Of a stretch of 64,000 bases of DNA, positions 36,001 to 44,922 are shown piece by piece. The position numbers and the translations under genes are program-made. The notes under the pieces were generated by a model. That model saw only the letters and a list, made by a program, of their open reading frames with translations, was not told where the DNA came from and made no database searches. Origin of the DNA: Macrocystis pyrifera (lineage: Eukaryota > Sar > Phaeophyceae > Laminariales > Laminariaceae). The stretch's first letter is position 1. Each line of letters opens with the position of its first letter. The stretch lies in contig JASSKH010000005.1 in assembly GCA_031763025.1 (NCBI GenBank), forward strand, positions 12,914,528-12,978,527, given 5' to 3'.

Positions 36001-36214
36001 TGGTCGCGGTTGTTACCGCCAACATCTCGTGCGGTAAAACACGCTCGCTTTGCTTCAAACGCGCGCCACAAACCTGCTTGACCCAGTTCAGCGCACGCAG
36101 TCGCTGCCCCCTCTCGGTCCTGTTCGCGGTCGCCAGGACTGCGTTCGTCGCCGTCACCGCCACCCCAACTGCCCCACCCTCCTGCTGCTCCCGCGCCGCC
36201 TGCCCTAGTGCCAT
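16142..36214 (-). CDS. LETM1-like mitochondrial inner-membrane protein
   Basis: Thirteen exons in transcription order: 36214-36074, 34865-34602, 32816-32577, 29234-29157, 27188-27072, 26019-25891, 23544-23434, 22793-22623, 22008-21917, 20219-20102, 18876-18772, 17968-17853 and 16273-16142 (TGA). Every junction agrees in phase. About 604 residues. The N-terminal third has Gly/Ser linkers. The middle (about 280-415) is coiled-coil-like ([28 protein letters not shown]). The LETM1 core follows, with [33 protein letters not shown], the hydrophobic [15 protein letters not shown] and the signature [16 protein letters not shown]1 proteins act in mitochondrial cation/proton exchange and ribosome anchoring. 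This one stops about 60 residues after the signature, as I recall for plant LETM1-like relatives. The start is uncertain, since an upstream Ser/Gly-rich frame to about 36627 may belong. One exon has a frame break. The donor at 25890 (AAT|GTGGGT) is weak. Confidence 0.85.
16311..16400 (-). mobile_element. divergent subfamily of the C-tailed element
   Basis: A G run, then TACTCATTTGTTG and GATTTGACCATTGACCACGC. Clearly related to the copy at 20316 and more distantly to the main family. It lies about 40 bases upstream of the last LETM1-like acceptor. Confidence 0.6.
17407..17515 (-). mobile_element. MITE copy 6
   Basis: Intact ends TATTACGGGGG and CCCCCGTAATA, 109 bases, in the last intron of the LETM1-like gene. 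Confidence 0.85.
18165..18615 (+). repeat. diverged tandem repeat, about 60-base unit
   Basis: The word CGATACGATATCCAAC recurs near 18172, 18340, 18400, 18476, 18543 and 18600. The sequence between is rich in CGATAT and ATCGAAA. It lies in a LETM1-like gene intron. Confidence 0.7.
18772..18876 (-). CDS. LETM1-like gene exon 11, with a one-base deletion
   Basis: From the acceptor GTGGTCAG it reads [18 protein letters not shown] and then CVTFIP in one frame. The hydrophobic stretch [10 protein letters not shown] follows in another. The break is at CATCCCTTCATG (about 18807-18815 on the plus strand), where four C instead of three would restore the LETM1 pattern. With that base the exon is 106 long and both splice phases fit. 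It is either a C-run miscall or a true inactivating deletion. Confidence 0.8.
19584..19723 (-). mobile_element. MITE copy 7, with a duplicated or nested left end
   Basis: There are two successive left-end-like sequences (about 19584 and 19608) and one right end. This suggests a second copy inserted near the end of the first, or a partial duplication. Confidence 0.75.
19873..19985 (-). mobile_element. MITE copy 8
   Basis: Divergent copy, ends TATTAAGGGGG and CCCCCCGTAAACA, same core. Confidence 0.8.
20310..20392 (-). mobile_element. divergent subfamily of the C-tailed element
   Basis: A G run, then ATACTCATTGGTTACTTGCC and CATTTGACCATTGACCACGC. Same subfamily as the copy at 16311. Confidence 0.6.
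21219..21880 (-). mobile_element. MITE copy 9, split by a 560-base insertion
   Basis: The left end (ACTACGGGGGACCATAG, near 21221) and right end (about 21812-21880) of one MITE are separated by about 560 bases of unrelated DNA that begins with a tRNA-like stretch. Confidence 0.7.
21251..21811 (+). mobile_element. insert in MITE copy 9, beginning tRNA-like (SINE candidate)
   Basis: The insert begins with an A-box-like TGGCTTGGTAGGTGG and, 42 bases on, a B-box-like GGGTTCAAGTC. It ends in GTGCGTGCGTGCGTG. A second tRNA-like stretch (TCCGTTGGTATAACCCC and GGGAGTCGACCCC) lies at about 21643-21700. It has no convincing coding frame. A tRNA-derived SINE, or two, is the simplest reading. Confidence 0.4.
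22113..22400 (-). mobile_element. C-tailed dispersed element, truncated copy plus a second tail
   Basis: A roughly 230-base copy runs from GGTACTCATGTCATGCATAG to CTTGCATATGGATGACAAC. It meets a G run of about 27 (22346-22372) that carries a very short second copy (TTGTACTCGATATCATATAG). Confidence 0.8.
23192..23350 (+). mobile_element. C-tailed dispersed element, truncated copy
   Basis: Starts at CTTGGTGCAAGCAATGTCTG and runs to GCATGAGATCGAGTCC, with C runs at both edges. Confidence 0.75.
23565..23690 (-). mobile_element. C-tailed dispersed element, truncated copy
   Basis: The G run 23571-23587 is followed by TGCACTCATGTCACGCATGG and stops at ACCGACCAGATAG. Its tail lies 27 bases upstream of the acceptor of the LETM1-like exon ending at 23544, in the same orientation as that gene. 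Confidence 0.8.
24498..24990. repeat. GGGTC/GACCC-rich repeat block
   Basis: Runs of CGGGTCGGGTCGGGTC and the opposite CCCGACCCGACCCG, with a shared GTGAGATTTCC-like phrase. The same family recurs at 33455-33580. Both lie in LETM1-like gene introns. Confidence 0.65.
26725..26834 (+). mobile_element. MITE copy 10
   Basis: Ends TATTACGGGGGGG and CCACCGTAATA with the typical core, in a LETM1-like gene intron. Confidence 0.85.
27876..28307 (+). CDS. open stretch with a helix-turn-helix-like segment; possible transposase remnant
   Basis: After a stop the frame runs [18 protein letters not shown] and then [19 protein letters not shown], which resembles a DNA-binding helix-turn-helix (the phrase 'GISKATV'). 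From about residue 55 on it is Pro/Thr-rich and may be non-coding. It is antisense within a LETM1-like gene intron and sits next to a fold-back repeat. Function not established. Confidence 0.3.
   Translation, partial: YRPPRRFANFPESAYTYKQHGISKATVGGTLKKIALEIKSGEPKSMTALDSPRTSLPPFLPLSLPSPTRKTRSTRYDNPVRPVTITPPLFLKSSTISWTGQVPSPPSPLLPLRATPTTTTATTPHPCCTPHKKKMILPKVPTT
28285..28957. mobile_element. fold-back element with about 320-base inverted arms
   Basis: The left arm (about 28285-28600) and right arm (about 28625-28957) are inverted copies at roughly 85-90% identity by eye. Shared phrases include GATATGAGCTCCTTG, GACCTCGTCGCTGAAGTTTG and GGCGCTTGAATTT. The short centre carries ACGTACTCGTAACTGTACG. 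Each arm holds a short frame ending [12 protein letters not shown] or [12 protein letters not shown], so the arms came from one coding or element end. Confidence 0.75.
28988..29087 (+). repeat. long C-rich tract
   Basis: Two C blocks, the longer about 29058-29087, lie close to the donor side of the LETM1-like exon at 29157. Confidence 0.85.
29358..29786 (-). pseudogene. 142-codon unknown reading frame, possible mobile-element fragment
   Basis: The frame is continuous and has ordinary protein composition: [50 protein letters not shown] and [15 protein letters not shown] CxxC pair and later Cys/His residues could bind metal. There is no start context or splice partner. It lies in a LETM1-like gene intron just downstream of another decayed frame on the same strand. 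Confidence 0.3.
30184..30927 (-). pseudogene. decayed unknown coding region with in-frame stops
   Basis: One frame carries protein-like sequence across 740 bases with three stops: [19 protein letters not shown], two stops, [15 protein letters not shown], one stop, then [15 protein letters not shown] and [15 protein letters not shown]. Keeping one frame across stops is typical of an old pseudogene or dead transposon. I do not recognise the family. Confidence 0.4.
31227..31274 (+). repeat. CAG trinucleotide repeat
   Basis: AGCAGC repeated about twelve times. Reads as poly-Ser or poly-Gln on the plus strand. Intron of the LETM1-like gene. Confidence 0.85.
32002..32420 (+). mobile_element. C-tailed dispersed element, near full length
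   Basis: A good reference copy. It starts GGCGGTCACCACGGCTGGCG, passes GTGTGCCTGGTCGGTAAAAA and ends GCATGATATCGAGCACACCC in a C-rich tail. Confidence 0.85.
33030..33069 (+). repeat. CT then TA dinucleotide repeats
   Basis: (CT)n followed directly by (TA)n. Confidence 0.85.
33455..33585. repeat. GGGTC/GACCC-rich repeat block, second location
   Basis: Shares GGGTCGGGTTGGGTC, TTTTCGAAATCTCACGGGTC and ACCCGACCCG with the block at 24498. Confidence 0.65.
34133..34562 (+). mobile_element. C-tailed dispersed element, near full length
   Basis: Starts TTGGCGGTTGATCACAGC and ends GATATCGAGCATCGAGCA followed by about 25 C (34534-34559). Confidence 0.85.
34894..35045 (+). repeat. GGACA and GGATGGAT-type simple repeats
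   Basis: GGACAGGACAGGACAGGAC, then a GATG/GGAT-rich stretch to about 35045, just upstream of a LETM1-like exon. Confidence 0.8.
35378..35486 (+). mobile_element. MITE copy 11
   Basis: Ends TATTACGGGGG and CCCCCCGCAATA with the typical core, in the first intron of the LETM1-like gene. Confidence 0.85.
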
Positions 36215-37914
36215 CGCGGGCCGGCTCCGCCCGAGAAGGAACGAGCGCGCGCCCCCCCCGCCCCGCCCCCCCCGACCTCCGTCCTTCTCGACCCGGCCAC
36301 CAATGGGTTGCCGCCGCCGGGGCCGACGGCGGATGCCGGCGAGGAAGGAGGCGTAGTTTCTCCGGGGCCGGGGGTGACGACACCACCGCTGCCGCCGAGC
36401 GTGGTGCCGTTATCGCTGCTGGAGCTGCTGCTGCTGCATCGAGCGGTGCGACTCGTGCGGCAGCGGGGGGGGGAGGATACGACGCTTCGACTGCCCGGGG
36501 CACCTCGGGCGGTACACGGAGGTGTGACCTGCGCGGGGGGAGTTCGACGAGGAATCGAAGGTGGGTCCACTCTCCTACTGATACGTATCCACTCTCCTAC
36601 TGGTATGTACATACGTACGATTCTCACTATAAATAATACGAGTACTTCTACGAGACCCCTTGAGAACTACGTCCTCATTTTCGAGGACAAACTTTTGGGA
36701 ATCAGAGTTGCAGAAAAAAGGTTAAGATAGAGTTACTATTTATTTTCCGAATTCGGGCAGACGAACAATTAGCCGAAAGGACGGGCATGGTCTGTGAGCA
36801 GTCGGAGATATGTACCAGGTGTATCACAGCAGTGCATCACAGCAGTATTAATAGTTGTTGTAAAGCAGTTCAAGGGTTTCAAGTGTTCCCTTCCACGTCT
36901 CTCCTCTCTGTCTCACGTCACAGACATGGTGGCTGGAAAGTTCAGAGATAAGAGTACGAGCAGCAACTTGCAGTACTGATGTTGCTGTATGTTGATGTTG
37001 AAGCGTGCAGGCAACGTGCACCTGGTGCATACCAGGTACGTATCAGGTACCAGGTATCTGGTACACGTAGAGCAGCACAGAGCAGGCGACATGATACCAG
37101 CAGCAAGGAAAACCGACGTCTCCTGAACAACGCAAGACATGCGAAATCGGCCGCAAAGATAGATCTACTGCTGTAGTGCGTAGCACATCAATATGCTTCA
37201 AGGAAGTAGGCTGCCTATGCTAATGTTTTGCTTCCTCTGCTCCTGCCACCGCAACCTCCACCCCTGCTTCTTGTACGCCGTCGCTAGCTTCTAAATTTGC
37301 TCTTGTTTGGACAGTTGGTTGAGTACGAGGCATCGATACGATTGTCGCGTGGGTGTCAGTTATCTGAGCTCTGACACGACGCAGATGTTCCTGCAGTCAA
37401 ACCCAGAGAATGCAGAGAGGACCAGGCCGACTCTTTCAATTTAACGGACACTGTGAGCGGAGTACCGACAGCGACCGTTTTCTCGTTGTCCAGCGATACG
37501 AGCGGGACGGATGACCTTGCAGGAGATCGTCGGCTCCCGACAACATGCTCGGCCAAGGCTTTCATGACGACCTTCTCGAGTGAGCAAGCAACGGCACACG
37601 CAAGGACTGCTCAAAGTTGGGTCGCTCACATGATGCACACCGGGCGCAAATGCGCACGCCCTTGATGTGCTGACGGCAAGCAAACAGGCGCACAATGCCG
37701 TCCTAACTCCCCGAGAGTCCATCCCAGTAGCTCTCGCCGTCCTTGGTATGTGCTGTAGCTCTGCTACGCTGCTGCCTGGCCCAGATTCCAGAGCACTTGA
37801 TGCTAGTATCATCCCACAACCCCGGTCTTGAATGCCTTCCATGACTTTACAGGCCCTCTTCAGGCCTGTACCGCATATCCTCCCTTACCCACTTCCCAAC
37901 CCGACTTGCCTACC
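36215..37914. promoter_or_regulatory. shared upstream region of two divergent genes
   Basis: Lies between the first recognised exon of the LETM1-like gene (minus) and the ATG of the Canopy-like gene (plus). Part of 36205-36640 may still be 5' coding sequence of the minus gene (a Ser/Gly/Pro-rich frame). At 37441-37640 both strands carry weakly protein-like frames of unknown meaning. No clear core promoter motif was identified. Confidence 0.4.
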
Positions 37915-40900
37915 ATGAGGGTGCTATCCCTGTTATCTCTCGCGATCGTGGCCATGCCGGTGGGAGCCCAGTTCGGCATGCCGCTCAAGCAACGGAGCGA
38001 GCCTTCCAGAGGTGACAGACGTCGGCTATTGCGGATCTACAAGCAGTGGAAGGGGCACTTTTTTTTCCCCATTTTGATCTCCCCGAATCCGGAAAATAAA
38101 TAATTATTTATTTACTATTAATATACCTTTTGTTTCGTTTTGGTGCTCTCGCTTTGTGTTCGTGTTGTGGCTCAAACGTTTTGTCCGGATATTGGAGTCC
38201 TTCCGAAAGCTTGCATCGTTATGCCTGGTCTCGTGTTGAGTGTGCCGCCCGCTCCAAACCAGGCAACTCTTGTGTTCTCGTGATAAAGCCGCCCCGCGGT
38301 CCGCTCGGTGTACCTCTGGCACCCTTCTTACGAGTATCTGTTTTGCGAGAGAGTGAGCCAGCCGTGATGACTGAAAATCTACGAAATCTTACGAGACTAC
38401 CGCAGCAGTCTTTCCACTACACTGTTATTAATACGATTACACGAGATCGTACCTGATGATGTTACTGGTCCACGTACATGACAGCTGAGCCCTTAGCCAA
38501 AATTCGTCTTTCGGACTGTGAGGTCTGAACATCTGAGCCCACCCTCGACCCTCGGCTTCTACTCGTATATACATCAAAATGGACGATTGTTCCGTCCAGG
38601 CTACATATTCGTAGTTCACCCCCGCCCTCCCCCCCCCCCCCCTACGTGGCAGGAGTCGCCGTGCCTACGCAGTAGTCCTTTCCTGTCCTGCTGTTGCTCC
38701 TGCATCTGCTGATGCCGCTCCCTGGCTCTCGCCCCTTTCCGTGCTCATGGCCACCCCAACCCCCACACCCCAATCCCGCCACCCTCCACCCACCACCCGC
38801 CCACCGAGCATAGGCGACCTTCCAGCGATCAAGTGCGGCGTCTGCGAAGGCCTCGTGGACCACTTGCACGGCAAGGTCTCGGAAATGCGAGAGACGGCGC
38901 CCTTCGGCAAGGTATGATGGACAGCAGCACCAATGATGAGACAGAAGATAAAAGATGACTCTGCAATACAAGAACGTATCGATAGTCACATGCATACATT
39001 CACGGTGCAGAGGTGGGTACGGCAGTAGCAATATGAAACAGGGTTGATGCCGCTGATGCCGCAATCGTCATTGGAGACAGTCGCTATATACAGTGGTAAT
39101 GCTGTGTACTGCTGCTGCTGTACGGGTACGTGTTGTGAGTATATACCGTGGCGGAACTGTGCCTGAACACGGGCGCTGCTCTCTCGCTTTCGAGCTCGCC
39201 TCGCCGTGGCGAAATCGCGGTATCTACCCGGTGCGAACTAACCCTAAACCCGTTGGTTGTGGTTGTCGCCTGTTGGTGGAGCTTTCCTCTTTTCAGTATG
39301 TACAGAGTGCAGAGTACCTCAGGAGGCGTTTTCATGTATTTGCAAGTGCCCCTGGTGTCACTTGCCACCCCCCGTCCATGCACTGATCGAAACACACACC
39401 ATCGAAATCCTTCCCCGAGACTTGTTGTGTTTAAGTTACTACTCGTAGTATAACTTACAGCTATGGGTGCGGCGACGTTCGAGAGGGTGCATTGGTCGGC
39501 GGTACCTGGTGTCTTGCAATGGAACACCCGACAACCAACAACTTCCCGGTATGCCCCAACAGGCCCCAGCCAGAGCTGTTTTGCGCGCCTGGAAGAGCAG
39601 TTCCCTCTCTCTGCCACTGCTGTTGTAGTTCCGCTGGGGTGCGCCACTCTCAATGCTTACGAGCATACCTGGTTCAACGTATCACTGTGTCCCTAAATAT
39701 AACGAACGTTTGTGTTGAACATTTAGTGTATACGTTGCCCCTATATTTCGGGACAGAGTAGTACCATATACGTATGTAGTATACTATAATACATGTATGT
39801 TGCAATACCCGAGGGTACAGTCCGGGGTTCTCGTTCTTCGTTAGAAACGCCCTGACAAGCTATGAATAGTGGACAACCCCTCCTCCCTTTGTACACAACG
39901 TGAAGCCCGCGCCCCCAAGATGATGGCACGTCGCGCGAAGCCCTTGACGTGCCTCTGCCTCAACGCGCACTCAGAAGAGAAGACACGTGGTCAACGTGAG
40001 AATGTCTGCATAAGAGTCTGCACAACGTGAAGCGCAACGGATGTTGGCGTCGTCCCGCTCCTTCGCACAATTAACAATTTTCTGTTTTATTTTCGATTTT
40101 TATTGACCGTTCGGAAAGTCGCTTGATATCGTTTGCCGCTGTTTGGGTTACCGAGTTGGGATGCCGTGTGTCCCATCCCTTGTCCATCCACAGTCCACTT
40201 GTCCAACTCAAATTATCGGCTATTTTTCAGCGACCAGTGTCTATCGAGGCCGATGAAGGACAAACAGCCGCCACTGCATACGGAAAATGCCCTTCTATAT
40301 ACATCAAAGCATCTCTCCGCTTTCGCGCTGTGCTCCGTGATTCAACACCCTTTATAAGTACCCTCTAAAAGTCGCCTTATATTATTGAGATACAGCAGGA
40401 TGATACTGTAGCTTGTGAAGTGGAGGCGTTCTCGTTCGTCTTGATGGATGAACTTCCCATATCTCCGGTAAAAAAACGCCTCATTACCTGTGTGGAAACC
40501 CCTTCTGTGTTTGTTGTCTTTACCGCGTCTGTGCCTGTGCCTGCGCTGGTGGTGCTGCGCAGGTTCACGAAGATGACATATCGGCGGTATTGGAGGAGGC
40601 GTGCGACCCGTCCAAGCTCTCCGGACGATGGATCACGCAATACGACATCGTAGAGGTGATATAGTAGTAGGTCAGGATGCACAAAAGCGTTTTTTCTACT
40701 GTCGGCGGGCTTTATCTTTTCGAAGCTATTCAGCTGTAGTACACCGTTCATGGTGAGGGTTTACGTCTACCTGTCATACTAGTCATATTTACTAGTATAA
40801 AGGCAGTATGGACCTGGGGACCAACTACTGCTAGCAGGTTGGTGCCTTTGGCTCTGCTCTGGTCACTCACACGAGGTGTTTGACGATGTTAGAAGGTGTA

Positions 40901-43900
40901 AGCTCTTGTATTAGTTGCTGTTTGCCTCGCCAGATGTCTTCTGAACGAACGGGCGAGGTGCTCATCAGAAAAGCAGGCGATAACGCCTGCCAGGTATGAT
41001 GAGGGCGCGATTGCGACAAACCATAGTGTCGTATCAGGGGAGAGAGGATACCATAACACTAGCCCACCCTGAAGGACCGTATATGCAGATTCGTAGACAA
41101 CTTAGGGTGAAACCAAATCAATCCGGAGATTTCGGAGAATAGATCGAAGATGTGGCACTTCACAACCCGCTCCCACACCTCTAACTTGCAAGGCTGTAGC
41201 CGATTACACGTGGACACTGCGAACATAAAAACCAGACCTCGAACAGGTGCCAAAAGCGTCCTGCCGACGACGCCAGTGTTAAGTGTAAGGCAGTATGAAC
41301 CTAGGGACCGGGTACTGCTAGCAGGTTGATGCCTTTGGCTCTGCTCTGGCCACCCACACGAGGTGCTTGACGATGTTAGAAGTTATAAGCTCTTTTATTA
41401 GTTGCTGTTTGCCTCGCCAGATGTCTTCTGAACGAAGGGGCGAGGTGTTCATCAGAAGAGCAGGCGATAACGCCTGCCAGGTATGGTGAGGAGATGATTG
41501 CTACAAACCATAATGCCGCAACAGGGGAGAGGGGATACCATAACATATTACTGGTAGTATGAGTCGCGACAAGAATGTGCGGGCTGGAAGGGTTCAGGTC
41601 GGCTCGCACCACCGACAGGAACATGGAACCCCCCCCCGATGTTCTCCTCACCCTGGCCATCATATATTTGGCGTGTGCTGCTTTTACGTTTCTTCTCTTG
41701 TGTCAGGAAAGTGGATTTCTGGAGTTGCGAAAGCCGGGAAGCATGTCTCACTGCAGGGAGGAGTGCGAGACCATCGCCAAGGTGCGTGGGGGGACTTTTT
41801 GGCATTTTTGAGGGCCCAAATAATCGAGTTTGCACGTGAACGTCGAGGATACAGTTATTGCATTGTTCGTGAACTTGTGATTCCAGCAGTATCACCAACA
41901 TACGTATCGGGGCAAAAGTTTGACACAAACCCATTTTTCTGCCGTACTACCAAAACTGTTCCACTCTACTGTAGTTCCAAGTAAGTTTGTCCCCAAAAAC
42001 GTGAGTCATATGAGACGTTAAGCGTTCACACCTCCTACAGATCATCGACCCTCCACTGGATGATTTAGATATTTCAGGGAGGCGTTCTACGACAGAGGTT
42101 CACCCCACATTTTCTGAGGCTCCGATGTCCCCCCGAGGTATAAGGCGGAGTTCAACGGGGACAAATATAGGATACGACTGATGCTACACGCATCACGTAC
42201 GTGTACGTACGCATCTTGCCCAACAATGAAGAGCACAAGTTACAAACTCGCATACGGCCAGGGTGTATCGGGGTCTGAAACATGAGGCGCCCGGCAAGCG
42301 ACGCCGTGGTGGCTCAGAAAGCTTTCCCCCCCCCAAATGCAACACCTCTATCGTATATAGAACGCCTCCAGGGCAGATAAATGTATAGATCCCTGATCTG
42401 TACAACCTACGTGGCTCACGTCGCCGGGTGGGACCTGTACAATCATCATGATCTAGCTAATGTTTCCTGGGTTGGATCTGTACCATGTATGTTTTTTTTT
42501 TTTTTGCTTTATCCTCCGGTGGATTGGTAAAAATAAAGCTTAAGCTCACAACACTACCACACTTCCATGTATGCAGATGCTGTTCAACCTTTCACCACGG
42601 CAGGTGAGGAATTGGTCGATCTGCAGTAGATAGGCAGATCATGATCTGTATGATCTGTATGATCTGTCCGAGGTGTGTGAGCTTTCAAATGAAAAAAGTG
42701 TTTTTACTTTCGCCCCCTACCCCTGGTCTAGTGCCAAGTAACGTGTCACCGCAATCTTTGTGGGCGAAAATCCAGGACCCGCACGCAGTAACAGCCCCCC
42801 CCCCCCCCCCCCCCTACGATTGCGGGAGCATTTTCATCGATGCCGCCACGCCCGAGCGCTCTGCAGCATATATAGCATATATATACCAGGTATACGTCTG
42901 TTGACGGCTCTCTTGCCCCGGCTGTCCCGACACTATCGCTGTTATGTTAAGTCGAAAGAGGTCTATGGGGGTCAAAACTATTACTGCAGACCGTCAATCG
43001 GCATGTTTTGCCAAGCAAGCGCGCGTTCGGTACGGCGGGGTCCGTCCACGTATAAAGTGTCCCCCTCGCGTGTGTCGTTGCCCTTGTGCCGTCAGAAGCA
43101 AACATGAACACCTCCTATTTACAGTTGCAAGCGGCCTGTTTGCGGTATGATCAAAGGGTGGGTGGGTGGGTGGGGGGCATGAAAGTTCGCTTGTTCCTGT
43201 TTGAGGTCCTGTACGCATGTCCCCACAAATACGCTTGCCTCTCGTTGGATGGATGCGGGGCCTGAATCCTCTCCCGCTTCCACTCCCGCTACCGTTGCTG
43301 CGTCGATTATTTTACGTGCACGCGGTGGCGCGCCTGCCTCTCCGTGCGGCGGAAGCAGAGCTGCTCGGCGCTTGTCGAAGATGAGTTGGACGTGGAGGAG
43401 CTGGTGGTAGCCCTGTGGAGAAACAAGCTAGGAGTGGAGGTGAGAGATAAATGAACGATTTCGTGACCACCGCATCCGCCACCGCTGCCTCCGCCTCCGC
43501 GACCGCTGTGAGGTTGCCGTTGTCGGGCATGGTGTTCCCGACATCGACCAGGAAATACTTATAGTAGGAGAGACTGCAGTAGACGAAGTTCTGTAGACGG
43601 TATTAGTAATAGTACGTGATACGAACAAGTGGTATTACGGGGGACCATAGTAAATGGGGCCTATGGTACACACAAATACCTATATATTTACCTATTTTTA
43701 CTCACAATATTTGGTCCTATTTACTATGGTCCCCCGTAATGGTCCTTTTTTCCCCGTTGTACCTGGTATATTTTTTGCTCACGTTTTCAAAAGCTACTAC
43801 TGTTGCGGGACGCCTGCGATGTTTTCAGTCACCAAGTAACACATCCGGTCTATGGTCATACGACAACGGCCATGCATGCCATAAGTACCCCCCCCCCCCC

Positions 43901-44005
43901 CCCCCACGGTGTGCCTCCTCGGTCGGGCGATCCCTTCTGATAGTGGCTGATCCAGGAAATAGTCCTCAACAACCTCCCCGCCCCCCTCCTCCTCCCCTCC
44001 GTCCC

Positions 44006-44045
<40 letters not shown>

Positions 44046-44922
44046 CCGCCCCCTTCCCGCCCCCTCAATGAATTCTCGCGAAACACTAGGAACTCCGGAA
44101 AGAGGCCTGTGAGGAGTGGAGCGGTCGCTGCGGCGGGAAGAGGGTAAAGGCCCCGAAGGACCGCGAAGACTTCACCTTCCAGGAGAAGAGCGAGAAGGAC
44201 TTTGAGATTGAAGACATGATGGAGACCCTTCAGGCCTCGGGAATGGGGGGGGGCATGGGTGCGTCAATACCTGTTTTCTCGGGAACCACCTTGTTTGTGT
44301 ATTCATTTTCTTTTTTGTTATTGTTTTGCCGTCTGATTTTTGGGATTAGTAGGCTTTCGTTTTGTAGTATTGTTTCGTTATTCGATGAGTTTTTTTTTCG
44401 TCTGGTGTTTTTTCGGTTCATGTTGGTGGTCGTTTGTTTAATGTTTTTGCCTTTCGTATTTTTTTTGTTGTAGCTGGCGTTTTTTTTTGTTTTGTTTCGT
44501 TTTTTTAGTGTTGATGAGCCACGCCATGGGTCGCGCGTCTGAGCCACTTCTTTTTGCGACGTTCTCCCGCCGTGGATGGCTTGCACGGAAGTCTCGATAT
44601 TCAACGTGATCGAGGTGAAAAACGGAAATAATATGAGCGGAACGGAACGAAACGAAACGGAACGAATTCAACCCGGCTCAAACCAAACCAAACCAAACCG
44701 AACACAACCGAACCGAACCGAACCGAACCGAACTGAACCAAAACCAAACCAACCTCCTCGAAACTCTAAATCGCAGGTGGTCCGGGTATGCAAGCGTACA
44801 CTCCGGACGATCTCGCCGCCATGGAGGAGATGATGGGGGGAATGGGAGGCATGGGAGGCATGGGAGGGGATCCGTACGGCGACTTCGACATGGGCGGGGA
44901 TGGTGGCTTCGGCGAGTTCTAA
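37915..44922 (+). CDS. Canopy/DUF3456-like secreted saposin-fold protein
   Basis: Seven exons, all phases consistent: 37915-38011, 38826-38911, 40563-40655, 41707-41781, 43359-43439, 44090-44258 and 44777-44922 (TAA). They give 248 residues. Residues 1-18 form a signal peptide (MRVLSLLSLAIVAMPVGA). The core carries the paired cysteines of Canopy/MSAP proteins: KCGVCEGLVDHLHGKV, LEEACDPS, SHCREECETIAKSCSALVEDEL and EACEEWSGRCGGKR. The last about 50 residues are Met/Gly-rich with acidic patches, ending FGEF. Canopy proteins are ER factors that help fold client receptors. Here no KDEL/HDEL signal ends the chain, so it may be secreted or held by a partner. Start: first ATG with an ideal signal peptide (ACCATGAGG). 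Confidence 0.85.
40797..41062 (+). repeat. direct repeat, left copy (about 262 bases)
   Basis: Runs from AAGGCAGTATGGACC to GGATACCATAACA. Matches 41287-41547 at roughly 88-90% by eye, in intron 3 of the Canopy-like gene. Confidence 0.8.
41287..41547 (+). repeat. direct repeat, right copy (about 262 bases)
   Basis: Second copy, 487 bases downstream of the first. The 225 bases between have no coding pattern. The pair could be the terminal repeats of a miniature retrotransposon or a plain duplication. Confidence 0.8.
43633..43740 (-). mobile_element. MITE copy 12
   Basis: Nearly consensus copy, 108 bases, in intron 5 of the Canopy-like gene. Confidence 0.85.
43848..43906 (+). mobile_element. 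C-tailed dispersed element, tail-end fragment
   Basis: Only GGTCTATGGTCATACGAC to GCATGCCATAAGTA and a C run remain. Confidence 0.75.
44005..44045 (+). repeat. long C tract before Canopy-like exon 6
   Basis: About 35 uninterrupted C, ending 45 bases before the acceptor at 44089. Confidence 0.9.
44640..44760 (+). repeat. AACCG/AACCA pentanucleotide-like repeat
   Basis: GAACGGAACGAAACG and CCGAACCGAACCGAACC type repeats directly upstream of the last Canopy-like exon. Confidence 0.85.

Noticed and set aside
35937-36503. Long minus-strand frame rich in Ala, Pro and Gly
   Set aside because: It is the wrong frame relative to the exon ending [13 protein letters not shown] at 36074, which joins perfectly to the next exon. 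The long frame is a by-product of GC-rich sequence.
37441-37842. 133-codon minus frame upstream of the Canopy-like gene
   Set aside because: Both strands are open with similar quality, and there are no start or splice features and no family.
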